Shown: positions 52,060-63,984, counted from the stretch's first letter. The stretch is DNA of 64,000 bases from Chrysogorgia sp. JL179-B06 (GCA_035772405.1 JAYKKM010000498.1:1292501-1356500), one strand, 5' to 3'. Notes: generated by a model not told the origin, from the letters alone. Numbers and translations: made by a program.

Positions 52060-53993
52060 AATGTTCTGTTTATTATATTGATATCGATTAATGAATGAAA
52101 CCACACGTAAAACATAGCCTCCTCCGCAGGCATCTCTCTCATGCGGGCGGGAAAAATGGCGGGCGGCGGGAAAATTGCGGGCGGACGAAAAATAAAATGA
52201 GAGAGATGCCTGCCAAAACTCGAATAAAAGTGCCCACCGGATGTAACCTTTTGGACCAGCACCTGGACCGGGGGTGGGAAAGTAGGTTTTGTCAATGAAT
52301 AGATTACTTACGCGGGGTACCCAAAGCTGTGTTTTGATATCGAGCATGGAGGATAAACAAGATCGAAAGACCACTACAACATATTGTTTCTAAAATTCCG
52401 CGGTATGTGAAAACGGCCTTGCGAATTGTCAGCGATAGTTCTAAAGCAACTTTGTTAAAAGTTAAAAAGCCAAATCTTTGGTAAACGATTTTGATGAAAG
52501 AAAAGTCCTTTAAAGTCGGACTGCAGTGACCAACGAATAAAGGACGTCAAGTCACAATTACATTCGTCGCGATCTACGATCTCTAATTCCTCAACGTAAG
52601 TCACAGGAAAGACAAGGGACTAACCCTTGTAGACCTTATAATCGTTACTAAATACCTTCAAATATTCTTTCGTTTGACTAGCTGAAACATATTGATATCT
52701 TATTTACCTTTCACTACTTGTATTTTTAAATTTCAAATTTGTTATCCTACTTTGACCGTTTGTAATCTAAAAACTGTTTAATAATTTGGCAAAATACAGT
52801 AAACAATTCCGCTTTCAATTGTCCTTCACTTGAAATACGAGATTGTCGCGAAAAATCGGTGATTGTTTTAAAATCGACTGTCTTTGACAAGGTGACAGCA
52901 TAAAGTAACAGCTTTCAGCAATTCAGTTTAACGGCCAAATGTTCAAATACACCCTTTAATATAATGGCTTAAAAGGTTGAACCCCACGTTGAAATAATGT
53001 GACATTCGTCAAAAACTATCCTTTCGATGAGATAGTTTTCAGACAAGCGCTTGTTTAATGAACAAGAACTTCAGGGTGCAGCCGTTTATATCACTTCATC
53101 AATCGTGCCATTGCCAGGCAAAGAAACTCCTACGCGGGTCTGTTGCGGTTGGGCTCTATTTGTTCCTATAGCGCCGCTGTTTGCGTCTTCGGAATCGTTG
53201 ACAATCATTCTGTTCATTTTGACTTAAGGTTTCCATCAAGCAAAGAGAATACGCTAAATTGTACTTTCGCCATTTGTATCTGTTGACAGTTAGTGAAAGG
53301 GTCAAATTACGGAAAGTTTTAATCACATACAATAACTTCGTTCTATTTTAAAACCCCATTTAATTTGATATTAACAATCAACAACTACACACAATATAAA
53401 CCTTTGACATTATATTTAAAGACATTTTAGACCATCCTGGTTTGTATTTCTACCTTTAAATGCGGTTTCAAAAAGTGGACGGGTATTCTATAATGTGTAC
53501 ATTAATTGGGAAATCGTCGAGGCGAGTAATGGACAACTTTTTTGCTGCTTTAAAAAACATTCCCCTTTGGACTTTCCATAATATCTACGACACGACGACA
53601 GTACGAAACTGTAACAGCTTTGACCGTGGTCTTATGGTCTATTAGATAAGTGCTCTTCTACCTCAGGGGTCCCTTGATAGAAGAAAATATTACATCTTGC
53701 TACCCATCCCTCAATTATGAAAATTGTCATGCGTGAGTCCACACGCGTGGGAAAATATACATGTCGAGTTTTGGCAGGCAACTCTCACGACTTTTTTTTC
53801 GGTCCCAATCCCCAGAGTTGCCTGCGGAGGAGGCTACGTAAAACAGACCAACGTTTTAACAAATTTTAATTCGCAAGCAAACTCAAGAAAGGCATATTAC
53901 AGTGTAAGCATAAATCTATAAAACCATCACAAGAAAAATATCAAGGTACATATCTAATTCAGAATAAAAACAGTTCCAACACAACTGATATGT
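52060..53993. other. Non-coding part of the recombinase element, with an inverted repeat pair
   Basis: GCCTCCTCCGCAGGCA (52116-52131) and its complement TGCCTGCGGAGGAGGC (53819-53834) are inverted. Each is followed inward or outward by AGAG(A/T)GCCTGCC-AAAACTCGA segments. No ORF with a motif in between. Confidence 0.5.
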
Positions 53994-55462
53994 CTATGAA
54001 AGCGATTTCTGACTGCTGTCGCTTTCAATAGTAAGTCGTCTGTACTTTCGTTTGGAACCACCGTCTGGACTTTGCATTGTGTTTTTCGTAGTTGTCAAGT
54101 TGATGTTGAAGACTCCACCAGTTATATGGTTTCCTTGAAACATCGCTTGTAACTTGTTTTCGTTAAAAGAGTTTAGGTCAACAGAAGACGTGGATGTACT
54201 GGACGCCGATTGGGAATGAACGGGAACAGGCAATGTTGTTGTTTTTGTTGTTGTACTAATGTCGGCGCCGGTGCTCGTCGACGTAGAAGACGAAAGAATA
54301 TGTGAAATGTTTTCCATTTGTTTCTCACGAAGGGAGCTGTAATTGTTAATCGATTGTAAGTTTTTGTGTCCCATTATTTGAATAATCTGGTCAGGTGGAA
54401 CGCCACTATCCTGCAGCTTTTGAACTAAGGGTTTTCTTCCACTGTGGTTTGTTTTGGTGGGAATCCCGGCAGCCTGTGTCATTTTCTTCATGATACTGTT
54501 TAACATGTTTATTCCCATAGGCTGAGCTTTATACCAATTTGCTTCCTTATCCTTCGGTATACCAGCTGTTTTGTAGTAATTTACAGACAGGTAGAAGGGA
54601 GAATCTGCTTCTAACATTGTTGGCGGCCGTTTTTCCTTGTAAACCTTGTAAACATGCACCGGGTCACGTTCAGGACATGTTGTAGTTTTATTGGCATATA
54701 CATTCGCGGTTTAACCGATCGTTGGTTGCGTGGGTCTTCCCCAGTTCTAGTCTTTGCCTGTCGTTCAAAATATTCCAGGTATTCTTTTCTATCGAAGGTA
54801 GTTTTCAAAACAATATCGCCCCAACGAAGCTGTTTTTGTTCTTTGTATCCTCGCAGCCCAAAGTGAATCATATTGTTCAGCCATACTGTGTTCTGCAGAG
54901 ACTGTGCTGAACTTATTCCCAGGATTTCTTTCTCAAATAAAATGTCGACTTCCTCATCAGTAAGAGCGGATGTTGCGTTTGGTTTGTTTCCATGACCGTG
55001 TCGTTTGAGTTCCTTTTGTTTCGCTTTAAGAGCATCTCTGGTTCTTTTAAATTCGACGTCTTTGAAAATGGATTTGCCGTAAAAGACTTTACTCAAATGG
55101 CGTTCAACGCTTGAAAGTATTTCACGAAGCGATGAAGGCTCATACTCTTTTCCCAACTTGGTTCTAGCTGCTACGACAAATTGACTCAGGTAACTATTTA
55201 AATCCTTAGGAGGTATCTTCTCTATGTCTCTCGCTTCGTTGTGCTCTCTCTCCATAAATGTCTTTACAATGTTTATGTCGTACAATGTCTTTTTCTTTGT
55301 GTTTTCGTTCTCTTCATCATTAATTAATTTGTCTACATCACTTTCGGTAACTGAAAGAAATCTAATTTGAGCTTTTCGTGCGTTGAAATCGTTTTCAAGG
55401 TCTGTTATTTCCCCTGCAAAAACACCTTCGGAAGCCATTGTAGACTTGTAGTTGAAAGACAA
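53994..55462 (-). pseudogene. Crypton-like tyrosine recombinase (DUF3504/KCTD-related type), one frameshift
   Basis: Cuts and rejoins DNA through a tyrosine. From 55462 the first frame has an N-terminal core-binding part (NIVKTFMEREHNEARDIEKI, LNSYLSQFVVAARTK) and the first catalytic arginine in MIHFGLRGYKEQKQLRW. A frameshift near 54690-54710 moves to the second frame: DSPFYLSVNYYK, then TNHSGRKPLVQKLQDSGVPP (HxxR), IIQIMGHKNLQSINNYS (H...Y). The R, HxxR, H and Y positions are all present. A serine/threonine-rich tail (STSTSTGADISTTTKTTT) and basic end (KRKYRRL) follow. Family resemblance is to animal Crypton recombinases and their host descendants. Stops at 54611 and the frame change make this copy inactive. 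Confidence 0.8.
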
Positions 55463-55551
55463 GAAAAGAAAGCCATTTCAATTCTGTCGTTTAGGCTTCC
55501 CGGCGGGAAAATGCAAACATCTCATTGGTTGATTTGGCGTTGACGCCATCG

Positions 55552-55600
55552 ATATCTTCACATGTGAAGATATGATTTATATCTTCACATGTGAAGATAT
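55552..55600. promoter_or_regulatory. Two tandem perfect 22-bp palindromes upstream of the recombinase gene
   Basis: Each palindrome has half-site ATATCTTCACA and its complement (55552-55573 and 55579-55600), with a 27-bp period. They lie 90-138 bp upstream of the recombinase ATG. They could be operator or recombination core sites. No other copies of this length were noticed. Confidence 0.55.
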
Positions 55601-55652
55601 CATTTTTATGCGACAGAGAAAAACTGGTATTTCATCGATATCTATATAATAA

Positions 55653-56198
55653 ATCGAATTATAAGCGCCGGAACGTTTGTCGGCAAACGAGGTGCGAAAT
55701 TGTTCAACTGATCTTGGTCGCGTTCTGTTACCGAATGCTCTCGATAAACATAAAATTATATAGCATGAATGAATCAATGAATTATTTACAGCCTTTATCA
55801 GGGAAAGGTCCCAGTGGGAATTAGTTGCGCTTTTCACGACGCTATATGCCACATATAAACGTCATATATTATAGCGGCATGCCATATTGTCGAGTAGATT
55901 CCCTGCTGGTTTGAACAAAACTCAACATGGCTGTATTTTCCAACCCATTTCTTTGTTTCGTTCGAACCAGCAGGGAATCTACTCGACAATATATGCCGCT
56001 ATAATATATGACGTTTTAATGTGGGACACACTGGGACGTTTGCCTGATCAGACAGTAAATAATTCATTGATTCATTCATGCTATATAATTTTATGTTTGT
56101 CGAGAGCATTCGGTAACAGAACACGGACCAAGATCAGTTGAACAATTTCGCACCTCGTTTGCCGACAAACGTTCCGGCGCTTTGCGTTATAATTCGAT
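55653..56198. repeat. Fold-back structure with arms of about 210 bp next to the right inverted end
   Basis: ATCGAATTATAAGCGCCGG (55653) and GAGGTGCGAAATTGTTCAAC are mirrored by GTTGAACAATTTCGCACCTC (56137) and AATTCGAT (56191). The centre (55862-56013) is a smaller hairpin with ATTGTCGAGTAGATTCCCTG arms. The arms diverge near 55800-55855 (CCTTTATCAGGGAAAGGTCC vs its partner). Confidence 0.8.
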
Positions 56199-56293
56199 AT
56201 ATTTGCGTGCGTATATACGGAATAACATCTTGTGCATTGAATAACTTTAAAATACGGAGTAACATACACATACTAAGAGTTATTTTTCTGATC

Positions 56294-57399
56294 GACCAAA
56301 AGGTAACTCCCCAGGGACAAACCTTTTAAGGTCAACAATTGAAATTTGGGTGACCAATCAATGGTCACGGATGAGAAGCAAAGTCAAACCGCGCTGCGTC
56401 GCCGTCACACCACAGATGCAGCTTTTCAGTTGAACAACTCCGTACGTCTCATTACTCTTTGGTCCACTGGTCTGGGTCTGAATCATAGTGTTTTATAGGG
56501 TAAGTTTTATTATACATGTTTTACATTATGCATTTTAGTTCCTTAAGTTATTTTTAACTGTTTGTCTATAATCATACGGAACGAATTATTCAATTTTTGA
56601 ACTAGAGCAGTCGACTTTCAATAACACCATACGCAATACTCCCTTCATCAAAGACTCAAGCTTTCTGCTATAACGGTTTCTACTATTTCAGTTTAATATT
56701 AAGCATGTCAATTGCAGAAAAAAGACACTCTATCATTTTGATCATCCTAGGCCGCCTGGAAAAGATATACAAATAGCTTTTCAGTTGGCACCTGGTTCGT
56801 TCTCCACTTTAATATGCTGGATCTTTTCTTTATAAACCCAGCAACAGTAAATGGTCTTGAAGTAACTTAACTTACAGCCGTATGAGTTTCTCTTTCTCGT
56901 ATGTCAATAATATTTATTTTATCAAAAGGAGAGACATGCCGGCATGTCATATCCAATAAATTTATATATAGAAAAGTGAAAAGGTGGTGAACTGCCAAGA
57001 TTTTTAGCGAGATACTGACGTTTTGAGCGGAGCCCTTCATCAGAGTAAGACGAGATGAAATAAATTATTATCTCGTCTTACTCTGATGAAGGGCTCCGCT
57101 CGAAACGTCAGTATCTCGCTAAAAATCTCGGCAGTTCACCACCTTTTCACTTTTCTATAAATTTATATATGTTGTATATCGTTATGTATTTTTAAAATAA
57201 CAGTTAAATCGTACTTGTTTTGACGCCACAGTAATTGGCACTAACTGTTGCGGTTACCCAGCCTATTGTCTTAATGCCTGTATTTATGTTTGTAATGTAT
57301 ATCGCAAAATTATTAAAGTTTGCATCCATAACCATGTTTATCTGCAAAACCTTTAAAACATTATTTACATCTTGATTTTCCAGCTGCTACTTGTAAATA
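56294..57399. other. Non-coding stretch with an exon-like segment and inverted Penelope tail
   Basis: An ATG at 56362 opens 47 codons (MVTDEKQSQTALRRRHTTD) ending in TAG at a donor-like GGGTAAGT (56498). It may be a 5' exon or nothing. The fold-back Penelope tail lies at 56953-57170. Confidence 0.4.
56953..57170. mobile_element. Inverted Penelope-like 3' tails forming a hairpin
   Basis: Two copies of the tail TGATGAAGGGCTCCGCTCGA (with AACGTCAG) face each other with about 103-bp arms and a loop of only a few bases around 57066. Arms extend through CACCTTTTCACTTTTCTATA. No coding sequence. Confidence 0.75.
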
Positions 57400-58903
57400 A
57401 TGGATGAAGTAGAAGGTAAGTTTACACTTGTATTATGCATTGAACTTTTAAATAGTCTTACAGCTGTTCTTACACTGTTCCATTTAATGATGGACAATCT
57501 AAATACATGTACACTGATGTAGTGAATGTAGCTAGAGCTTGGATTATACAGACGATACATGGGCGATCGTCAAGCTGATACCTCAGAAAAATTATTCTGA
57601 GTCCCGGACAATCAGAAGGTTACAGGTTCGTTTCCTGTCCAGGACTCAGAATAAATGTTCTGAGTCGCCCAATTGTATCGTCATACAATAGGTTATAGGA
57701 TAGGATACAGTAGGTTATTGTTTCATTCACATACCCTAGGAATAGTAAATAGCATTCTCTAATTTGTTTATCATTTTTTGCTTAGATACTAGTGCCACCG
57801 CCATTGTTCCTATCACATCTACCACTAGTGAAACAAATGCCAACATTAACTGTTATGTTCATGCAGTTTCTCCTATCAAAAAGGCTAGCTCATCAGAAAG
57901 AAAATATTTTAATTGCATGCTCCAAACAGAGAAAAAGTGTTGCAGAGCAGTATGTTTCTCTCCTGATAAGCAATCGGAACTGAAAACTTTTGAGAAAGTC
58001 AAAAGTCCGGTAAGGATTCAGAACTATAAGACTAAACCAGGTCTGAATGGCAAAGATGAAATTATCATCCAAAAGTTCACAAAGTTTACTGCATTGGACA
58101 ATTCTGATGTTAATTTTACACATAACCAATTGCTTACTGCTGGTGGACTGATTCCAAACATCTCATCCCTAGAGAAGGTTGCTTCGGAGCAACTTATATC
58201 TCTAAAAGCACACGTTCTTCAGATTTCCACCGTGAAGCAGGTCCAGACACAGAATCAGGGAAGCCTGAAAAAGCAGGAAGTTGTTCTGGCAGACCCAACA
58301 AGTTGGATCAAACTCGTCCTTTGGCAAAACAATGTTGATTCTTTGGAAGAAGCCACAAGTTATATCCTAGATAACTTGCGCCTGAAGAAGTTCAACAATG
58401 ATCAGTATTTAAACACAGCCAAAGCCGAGGAGTTTAAATACAAAGAAACAGAAAACTTTGTTGACCCACTTGTGCAGCCAGACCAGCCACTGTACGTCGA
58501 ATCCACAATTCCAGCTTGCAAAGTGATTGGAGTACTCGAAGCAACAAAACAACACTGCTGTGTATCATGTTTCAAGAAAGTCATCATCCTCCCAAATTCT
58601 GCTCTTATTCAGTGCACTTCATGCAAGTTGACCCAGACCCTGGATTCATGCAGTTCACAATGGTACCTCCGTATAATGGTTAAAGATACTGCGTGTCCTC
58701 AAAAAAAATTTACTCTCACCCTGTTTCATTCACAAGTTGAGCAGCTCTTTGCTACAATGCACCTGCAGCTGGATATAACCTCGAGCACACAAGAGGACGT
58801 CTTAGTCGCTATTTTAAAGTCTGACCAATCCATTTGTATATCCTTTGATCCTTTAAGTCGCAAAGTAACTGACATGAACGCGGTAAGCACAGACAAGGAA
58901 TAA
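57400..58903 (+). CDS. RPA-like OB-fold single-strand-binding protein with zinc ribbon (two exons)
   Basis: Exon 1 57400-57415 codes MDEVE plus one base; intron 57416-57785 is GTAAGT...TTGCTTAG; exon 2 57786-58903 gives 377 residues in all, intact. An OB-fold-like region sits near residues 140-215: ISLKAHVLQISTVKQVQT, then VVLADPTSWIKLVLWQNN and SYILDNLRLKKF, as in RPA70 DNA-binding domains. A zinc ribbon CCVSC...CTSC near 260-287 resembles the C-terminal domain of RPA1. Such RPA-like genes are amplified in invertebrates, often beside or inside Helitron-type or other transposons. It probably binds ssDNA in the nucleus. Whether it is a TE gene or a host gene is open. Confidence 0.68.
57541..57700 (+). 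repeat. tRNA-derived SINE, copy 2 (in intron 1 of the RPA-like gene)
   Basis: GATACATGGGCGATCGTCAA and GTTACAGGTTCG then TCCTGTCCAGGACTCAG match the copy at 20770-20874 in inverted arrangement around GTCCxGGACxxTCAG. Confidence 0.6.
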
Positions 58904-60470
58904 AAAATTGGCCATTACTTTATCCAAGTAAAAACTGAAAAGTACAATTGTGTTAAGTGTTACAACTTACAACATTTTTATTCTTGTTTAATAGATTCTG
59001 CGTTTCTATCAACATTGTTTATGTTTGATTACATTGTCATTGCTGTTTTTATAGACTATATATAAAAGACTACTTATAGTCGTTTCGTACCCTCGTCTCG
59101 TAATTTTCGTTCCCTCGTGATTTTACGCATCAGATACTGTATATATTTCATTTCTGGTTTATCACACACAGACAAATATCTTGATTCTAATTTGCATCAC
59201 CCTATCGCTTAAAACTCTTAAAGCGTGCCACTCTGGTGTCGAACAAAACACAACGAAATCAAAGGAAACAATTAGCCTAAAGTCTGCAAGACAACTCACA
59301 AAATCGGGTTGGCTTGAGGACGAAACAGTTAGGGGACGAAAGTTACGAAACGACCATGTTACCCATGTTAACTCAAATCGTTTCGCCTATTTTTGTGTTC
59401 GTAATAAAGCAAACATAAAGTGTTTAAATGCCAAAAGAGCTAACCCTCCTAAATGTTGCTTGTACTACATAGCTTAATGACACATAGTGTAGTTCATATT
59501 ATTAAACTTACCGTTCTTGTTTCTGTGTGTATGTATCATATTTAATTTAGCATATTTGAAACTGAACACTACTTCATTGCTCAGCGTTTGTAGGCCTTTG
59601 TGGTAACTTATCATTTGCATGCACTTGTCAAGTCAAACGTTAGCTTTTCAAACGTAAAACAACGTGCAAAATTGCATCATCCTGGTAACGGCAGACTTCA
59701 AATTCCCGATGTTTTGGCTGACATGTTGCAATGTTGTGTTCTTATGTCCAATTTATTCCTGCCCCCAGTTCCCTAACAATCCCACTCTGCTACTTCCAAT
59801 CCCCATTTGTCCCTTTGTGCTCCTCAAAACTAGCATTCAACCGTTAGTTCCCACGCTATGACAGCAGGGGCGGATCTAGACTGTATCACACGATACAGTC
59901 AGATTTTAACTAATAATCTAATTATAATTAAAATAAATTAAAATTCGAATATTAAATTTCGCGGGAGTACCTTTTTCCAAACAATTACATCATTTTCAAT
60001 ATCTTTGATGTGCGCAATTTTATTTTTCGAAGTTGGTTTAAAATCGCTTCTGCGGTCCAATTCTACGATCATTAATTTCAGCGCGCTTGAAATTCGAGCC
60101 CGCGAAAATTGCCCGTAATTGATTTGTCCATAATCGCATTCCTACCAACATGTTCCTTTCCATCGCGCAAAATGCGCGCTCGAAGCCGTCTCGATTCTTA
60201 ATGGCGATGTTTTACCGATGACCTTCCGACGGATACAGTTGTGCTATTTATAGTAACTGTATCGACTGTATCGCACACATTCCGATACAGTCAAATCGTC
60301 ATAGACTGTATCAAACCAATCAAAACGCCACTTTCTGATACATTCCGATACAGTGGACTGTATCGGCCATGGCCTATCTGAGGACCTAAGTATGATTATG
60401 CCATGTCGATGATGTGATTTATCCAAGTTTACAAGCCACGACTCTAGTCGAGCGCAACTCTGTTTTAACC
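58904..60470. other. Non-coding stretch with a GATACAGTC motif cluster
   Basis: No motif-bearing ORF. A possible MITE pair GTCGTTTCGTA...TACGAAACGAC occurs at 59080-59361. The motif cluster lies at 59878-60370. The last 50 bp is the leader of the OTU-hAT gene. Confidence 0.45.
59878..60370. repeat. Cluster of GACTGTATC / GATACAGTC motifs
   Basis: The motif or its complement appears at about 59879, 59892, 60232, 60250, 60259, 60280, 60304, 60348 and 60357. It often occurs in head-to-head pairs, such as GATACAGTGGACTGTATCGG. Confidence 0.8.
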
Positions 60471-63400
60471 ATGGCATTCAACACTGTTCTACAACAGCTA
60501 CTGTGTGTCTTGGATAATACAAGTTATTCATCGGTGGAAAAGGCGAGTAGATTACTCCTTCTTAAGCGCGATTGCGAGAAGTTACTTGAAGCCGAATTTG
60601 AGACGAAAATCGGTGCCAATATGCGTGTTTCTCTGTGCAATTTTGCGAAGATACAGTTCCCTCGCAGCCAGGAAGCGCGGAATTTAAATCAGCACCCAGT
60701 GAGGTAAGTTCATGAATAATAAATATTTTAAGTAGCTCTACTAATATTATCATATGCACTAAATGTCGAATATGCTAATGAGTGATCTGTCCGTATAAGT
60801 TTTAATAGCGTATTGATTCATTTGATTAAAACGAAATAAGTCTGCTTTATATTATTTTTTACAGTGTTCAACGACTTCAATCTGACTTGAACATTCTGAT
60901 ATGCTATAAATTAATAAATAGCTTTCGAAAATGCTCAGCCGACTGACTGGGCTGTTATAAATGTTATGCTGTAGTGTTGTTATATGAACCGGTTTCATGT
61001 TCATGTTATACTAGTCAGACACTCAGTGCTGTCATCGAGTGACATTTAAATTATAAACATTGGGGGAAATTGTGCAATATAATTCTTAGTCTTTCACTCT
61101 TTCTTACTCTACTAGTATAAGTACAATGTCCAAATGGATTGATTCCCATTTCGAATGGTTAATATTCTCTATAACCTAATAATAAATAGTATTATTTATT
61201 TTTATATTATGTCTATAGCTTTGCTTATTTAGCCTAGTTAAACTGAGACAGTAATAGTATTATAATGAATGATTTTATTTATTTATTTATTTATTTATAA
61301 AAGTATTCAGTATTGACAGAAGAACCATATATTTACATGTATGCTGTTGTGCAAAATTTGTGCTATCATAGTCAGGACAACACTACAGGCCTGATGATTG
61401 AACCAAATTGCCTAGATATCTATTCTGGCCCTGACTATGTACATGTACAGTATTACAAATGTGCCTATCTCTTGATTACCTTTAGAACTACAGGAGATGG
61501 CAATTGCCTTTATAATGCATGTTCTATTGCATTATGTGGTGATGAGACCATGGCGATTTACCTTCGGTGCCTAACCAGCATTGAGCTTTACAGAAATGCT
61601 CAATTTTATTCTGATCACCCTTTGGTTGCTCAACAACATAATAAAGGTGCATTTAAATGTAGGGGAAATGCTTTTGCTATGTGCTTGTCAGATTTTGCAT
61701 TAAAATCGGTGAGAAAGCATGATCCTTCGAAGGCTATCTTTGCAGAAGCCCGTAACAATGCTCGTAACCACGAATACTCGTCATTTTTATGCATGCTTTC
61801 TCTTTCGAGTGTGCTTCAACTTGCTATTGAATCATACTATCCGATTCCAACTACTGAAGTACATAACCACGAAGAATCCAGTGATACCCAGGTTGTAGAA
61901 GAAATGGATTCTCTTGCCCTTTTTTTTAATTGCACCATTTTCCCAAGAGAAGCAGCAGAGAATAATATTAGTGAGAGAATACATATTTTCCGATGTGCTG
62001 TCATGCCCATAGGATATCTTAGAACAACAGTTATTCCCAACAAGAAAAATCATTTTGTTGCCCTTTGTCAGCCGAAAGAAAACGCCACTATTCCTTTGAG
62101 TCAAGAACACTTCGTAATGAAGCCATTATTTCCTCATGTTACTTTTGAAATGATCGCCACTAATGATGCTGAAGATGTTTTGAATAATTATTTTAATTTG
62201 GCTCATTCCAGCAATACAGGTACGCCCCATAGTGAAGAGCCTATAAATTCATCTGTAGCAGTCGATTGCTCTAGTAGTTCAACCCAGTTGAAGCAAGTCC
62301 TTATTGACAAGCTATTTTTTAGGAAAAGAAAACCTGTTGATCAAAATGACCAAACTCCTCCCCAGAATGAACCTGCAACGAAACGGAAAAGTGTTAGTTG
62401 TCCATCAGAACCACAAACACCAGTCGTTCCAATAGCTCACACCACTGCACCCAGTAATACAGTTTCCTTTCCTGATGACATTAGTAATTTTGTTGATCCA
62501 CCTACTCAATTAACTGACCAGAAAAAATACCATCTTCTCTGCAATGTTTGGAAACCCCAACCGGAGCATGTCTTTCCTGCGAATGTGCATAAACGAAAAT
62601 TTCTTTTTGAGTGGTTGAAAAAATTCCCATGGTTGGCATATTCAAAGGCGTGTGATGGGGCATTCTGTGTTAATTGTGTTTTGTTTCGAGGAGCAAGTAC
62701 CCATAATGCGAATAAACTACAAAGACTTTTTAAAACCCCTTTGAATACTTGGAATATCGCAGCATCCAGATTCCGTGTTCATGAAGAAAAGTCTCCCATC
62801 CATAAAATTTGCAACTTTACGTGCATCTTTATTTAAGACGTCAATGGAACAAAGATCCACACAAATTGATGCACAACTCAACGAATTAAGACGGAAGCAA
62901 ATTGAGGAGAATAGAAAGAAGCTCAAGCCAATTGTAGAAGGTGTGGTACTCTTGGGCAGACAAGCAGTAGCATTACGAGGTCACCGAGACGACTCAAAAG
63001 ACCAAGAGTCAGAAACAAATAACCCTGGCAATCTAATCGAAGTGCTGAAATACGGAGCTAGATGTGCAGGCGTCTCAGAGCACGAATTTCTCAACCCCAC
63101 TCCCAAAAATGCTACTTACAGATCCAAAACTACACAAAACCAGATAATCGAAGTTTGTGGTGAATTGATATCTGAAAAGATTGTGAGCGAGGTTCATGCT
63201 GCCAAATTGTTTTCTATTCTTGCTGACGAAGCAACAGATTGTTCTAATATAGAGCAGATGTCACTTGTGGTTCGTTTCGTCGATAAGGAGCATTGTATTC
63301 GAGAGGAGTTCCTCGGTTTTGTGCCATGTTCGCTTGGTATGACGGGAGAAGCGATATCCACAACTATTTTGAATTCTCTAGGTAATCTCGGCCTATCCAT

Positions 63401-63984
63401 TGAAAATTGTCGTGGTCAGGGATACGATGGAGCAGGAAACATGGCTGGTAGGCTTTCTGGCGCTGCGGCTCGAATTAAGGCTATTCAAAGTAAGGCTATA
63501 TATATCCACTGCAATTCCCATATCTTGAATCTCTGTGTGAGTAAGAAATATGATGGACACTTGTCGAGTAACATCTGAATTCTATAACTTTTTGCCAAAA
63601 CGGTTTGCCTTGTTAGAGAAGATAATCAAGGAGTTATGTCCACGAGCTCAGCATAGTCGTCTTATCGATGCCTGTAAGACAAGATGGATTGCCAGACTAG
63701 ATGCTTTGGCTGTTTTTGTGGAGGTGTTCATCGCCATCGTTCGATCTCTGGAGGAAATTCGAAACAACGAAGATCGCTCTTGGAATAGCGATTCTACCCA
63801 GAAAGCTAGCGGTTTGTATCACAGCATAGTTTCGTTCCAATTTCTCATTGCCCTTATTGTCGTTTCCAGATGTCTTGAAGTTGGCAGACCTTACAGCTAC
63901 AACATTATGCAATCGATGCTGGGTATGCACGTGAAAAAGTGGAACTTCTGTACGTCATGTTGGAGAAATATCGAGCAAAGATAG
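60471..63984 (+). pseudogene. OTU-peptidase/hAT-transposase fusion gene (TTF-type zinc finger), frameshifted, 3' end outside window
   Basis: Exon 1 60471-60703 codes MAFNTVLQQLLCVLDNTSYS... and ends at AG/GTAAGT. Exon 2 starts 61486 after TACCTTTAG, exactly in phase. It gives TTGDGNCLYNACSIAL, an OTU nucleophile motif (Cys85 counted over both exons), with a candidate catalytic histidine in NKKNHFVALC (His267). In the same frame a TTF-type zinc-finger region follows (AYSKACDGAFCVNCVLF, TWNIAASRFRVHE). A frameshift near 62808 leads to the hAT core (IVEGVVLLGRQAVALRGH, LFSILADEATDCSNIEQMSL, GQGYDGAGNMAG). A second frameshift lies near 63545 (CKTRWIARLDALAVFVE) and a third near 63885. It resembles hAT transposases of the DUF4371/ZMYM group. 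The N-terminal OTU unit is unusual. The gene runs off the right edge. Confidence 0.75.

Larger units (their letters stand above)
51824..56293. mobile_element. Candidate 4.5-kb tyrosine-recombinase element with 97-bp inverted ends
   Basis: Bases 51824-51920 and the complement of 56197-56293 are the same over 97 positions but one (CCC vs CTC near the outer end), starting GATCAGAAAAATAAC. The pair encloses a Crypton-type recombinase gene on -, a MITE at 51931, an inverted GCCTCCTCCGCAGGC pair and a large fold-back (55653-56198) adjoining the right repeat. No target duplication was recognised outside. Confidence 0.5.

Noticed and set aside
59181..59477. 98-codon ORF downstream of the RPA-like gene
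   Set aside because: No recognised motif; it overlaps a possible MITE with GTCGTTTCGTA ends.
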